Shown here piece after piece: positions 62,583 to 64,000 of a stretch of DNA of 64,000 bases (positions are counted from its first letter, which is position 1; every line of letters begins with the position of its first letter). The notes beneath the pieces are model-generated. The model worked only from the letters and a program-made list of their open reading frames with translations, did not search any database and was not told the DNA's origin. The stretch is taken from assembly GCF_001487105.1 (NCBI RefSeq), contig NZ_LN912999.1, forward strand, positions 62,001-126,000. The letters are read 5' to 3'. Both the position numbers and the translations under genes were made by a program. The DNA comes from Mediterraneibacter massiliensis (GTDB lineage: Bacteria; Bacillota; Clostridia; Lachnospirales; Lachnospiraceae).

Positions 62583-63680
62583 ATGAAATTAGGAATTGTC
62601 GGACTTCCAAATGTAGGAAAAAGCACATTGTTTAATTCGCTGACAAAGGCAGGAGCAGAATCTGCGAACTATCCATTTTGTACGATCGATCCCAATGTAG
62701 GTGTCGTAACCGTACCGGATAAGCGTCTGGATGTATTAGGAGAAATGTATCACACAAAGAAGATCATCCCTGCCGCGATAGAATTTGTCGATATTGCAGG
62801 ATTAGTAAAGGGCGCTTCCAAGGGAGAAGGGTTGGGAAATCAGTTCCTGGCAAACATTCGGGAAGTAGATGCGATCGTGCATGTGGTAAGATGTTTTGAG
62901 GACAGCAATATCGTGCATGTAGACGGAAGTATCGACCCTCTGCGTGATATAGAAACGATTAATTTAGAACTGATTTTTTCGGATCTGGAAATTTTGGAAA
63001 GAAGAATTGCAAAGACAGTGAAGCTGTCCAGAAATGATAAGACAGCGGCAAAAGAATTGGAATTGCTGAATCGCTTGAAAGCACATTTGGAAGAAAATCA
63101 GCTGGCGAAAAGTTTTGTGACAGAAGATGAAGACGAACAAAACTGGATGGCAGGTTATAATCTGCTGACTGCTAAACCGGTTATTTTTGCGGCAAATGTA
63201 ACTGAAGAAGATCTGGCAGATGACGGAGCGGGCAATACAGGAGTCCAGGCAGTCCGTGAGTACGCAAAACAGGAACAATGTGAAGTGTTCGTTGTATGTG
63301 CGCAGATCGAGCAGGAGATCGCGGAACTGGATGAGGAAGAAAAGAAAATGTTCCTGGAAGATCTGGGGTTAGAAGAATCCGGATTGGAAAAACTGATCAA
63401 AGCAAGTTACCATCTTCTGGGGCTTATCAGCTATCTGACAGCAGGAGAGCCGGAAGTACGCGCGTGGACGATAACAAAAGGCATGAAAGCTCCGCAGGCA
63501 GCAGGAAAGATCCATACGGATTTTGAAAGAGGCTTTATCCGGGCAGAAGTGTTAAGTTATGATGATCTGATGGCATGCGGGACTTATGCCGCCGCCCGTG
63601 AAAAAGGGCTTGTCAGGCTGGAAGGCAAAGAGTATGTAGTGCAGGATGGAGATATCATGTTGTTTAGATTTAATGTATAG
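62583..63680 (+). CDS. ychF: Redox-regulated ATPase YchF
   Basis: A 365-residue Obg-family P-loop protein that prefers ATP. Walker A is GLPNVGKSTLFN (residues 7-18), followed by YPFCTIDPNVGVV, DIAGLVKGASKGEGLGNQFL and the altered G4 region. The C-terminal TGS domain covers about residues 280-363 (RAWTITKGMKAPQAAGKIHTD). ATG at 62583 follows AGGTGA by 8 bases; longer frames have no family match. Confidence 0.97.
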   Translation: MKLGIVGLPNVGKSTLFNSLTKAGAESANYPFCTIDPNVGVVTVPDKRLDVLGEMYHTKKIIPAAIEFVDIAGLVKGASKGEGLGNQFLANIREVDAIVHVVRCFEDSNIVHVDGSIDPLRDIETINLELIFSDLEILERRIAKTVKLSRNDKTAAKELELLNRLKAHLEENQLAKSFVTEDEDEQNWMAGYNLLTAKPVIFAANVTEEDLADDGAGNTGVQAVREYAKQEQCEVFVVCAQIEQEIAELDEEEKKMFLEDLGLEESGLEKLIKASYHLLGLISYLTAGEPEVRAWTITKGMKAPQAAGKIHTDFERGFIRAEVLSYDDLMACGTYAAAREKGLVRLEGKEYVVQDGDIMLFRFNV

Positions 63681-63803
63681 CATGGATCCTGCTATGTTTT
63701 GAAGCGTCGGGATAGTCGTGAAACAGCTGTGTAAGAGATAATAAGTAATTTACGAAGGGTACGGCTAAAGGAACACAGGGACAATGCGGAAGGGAGCAAA
63801 GAT

Positions 63804-64000
63804 ATGCATTATGACATCAGTTTTCCACATCTGGGTATCTATTTGGAGCATGTGGGAAAGAGCATACGTATTTTCGGTTTTGAAATCGCGTACTATGGCA
63901 TCATAATAGGAAGTGCTATTTTATTAGGATTTTTGATTGCTACTTCCGAGGCGAAGAGAACGAGACAGGATCCGGAAGATTACCTAGATATGGGAATCAT
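63804..64000 (+). CDS. lgt: Prolipoprotein diacylglyceryl transferase (3' partial)
   Basis: The first 65 codons of Lgt, which adds diacylglycerol to the Cys of lipoproteins. MHYDISFPHLGIYLEHVG and the first membrane segment YYGIIIGSAILLGFLIA match the family. GGGAG lies 7-8 bases before the ATG. The gene runs past the window end. The Arg/His catalytic parts are outside, so the call rests on the N-terminus. Its work comes before that of signal peptidase II. Confidence 0.88.
   Translation, partial: MHYDISFPHLGIYLEHVGKSIRIFGFEIAYYGIIIGSAILLGFLIATSEAKRTRQDPEDYLDMGI

Overview
The window looks like chromosome of an anaerobic, low-to-mid GC Firmicute, most likely a Lachnospiraceae gut bacterium. 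The reasons are meso-DAP cell-wall genes (dapF, and murE with a DNPR motif), Fe-S-dependent serine dehydratase and cysteine desulfidase families, a PrkC/Stp pair, HrcA/CIRCE control of clpB, AGGAGG-type ribosome binding sites and short coupled operons. No respiratory chain genes are seen. Identification rests on reading translations by eye; no search was run.

Layout. 1-3.7 kb: an NhaC-type transporter (5' end outside the window) with a cysteine desulfidase, then dapF. 3.7-5.8 kb: tRNA-Gln and tRNA-Pro, with a complete IS1182-type element inserted 8 bp after tRNA-Pro. 5.9-19.3 kb: peptide transport and use (OPT transporter, pepD), a PqqD-like protein with a small membrane partner, an aldo/keto reductase coupled to a TetM-like GTPase fused to a NYN nuclease domain, an alanine:cation symporter, a CD225/DUF2752 membrane pair, a HAD phosphatase and ptsI. 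19.3-20.1 kb holds no gene but has repeats and strong inverted repeats. 20.1-29.1 kb: a cation/proton antiporter, undecaprenol/diacylglycerol kinase, phasin-UbiB pair, S8 protease, then a cluster headed by a possible three-way-junction RNA leader (zinc-ribbon repeat protein, LspA-like protein, nudC, hemerythrin, YczE-type protein).

29.1-33.2 kb: an osmoprotection operon on the minus strand, matching the BusR-BusAA-BusAB plan (GntR/RCK_C regulator, CBS-containing ATPase, substrate-binding protein fused to permease), with a palindrome over the promoter. Three tandem 62-bp repeats follow. 33.2-35.7 kb: an ABC exporter divergent from a membrane-anchored XRE regulator. 35.7-38.6 kb is an accessory scar: small broken genes, an AlbA/Schlafen-type ATP-binding protein and a frameshifted, truncated BREX pglZ. 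38.6-43.5 kb: CIRCE-controlled clpB, dinB and an acyltransferase. 43.6-47.9 kb: a BCCT transporter, XRE-cupin regulator and serine dehydratase-like enzyme.

47.9-62 kb is a long housekeeping run on the plus strand: murE, priA, def, fmt, a YugP-type protease, rsmB, rlmN, prpC, prkC, rsgA, rpe, thiN, and a cysteine-rich lipoprotein. It joins cell wall synthesis, replication restart, formyl-Met translation start and removal, rRNA methylation, and Ser/Thr kinase signalling. The window ends with an integrase remnant, ychF and the start of lgt.

The most interesting items are the GTPase-NYN fusion, the degraded BREX island, the reversed domain order of the BusAB-like protein, the candidate RNA leader at 25.73 kb, the structured gene-free segment at 19.6-19.9 kb, and the dispersed 62-bp repeat family. 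No CRISPR array, rRNA or complete prophage was seen.
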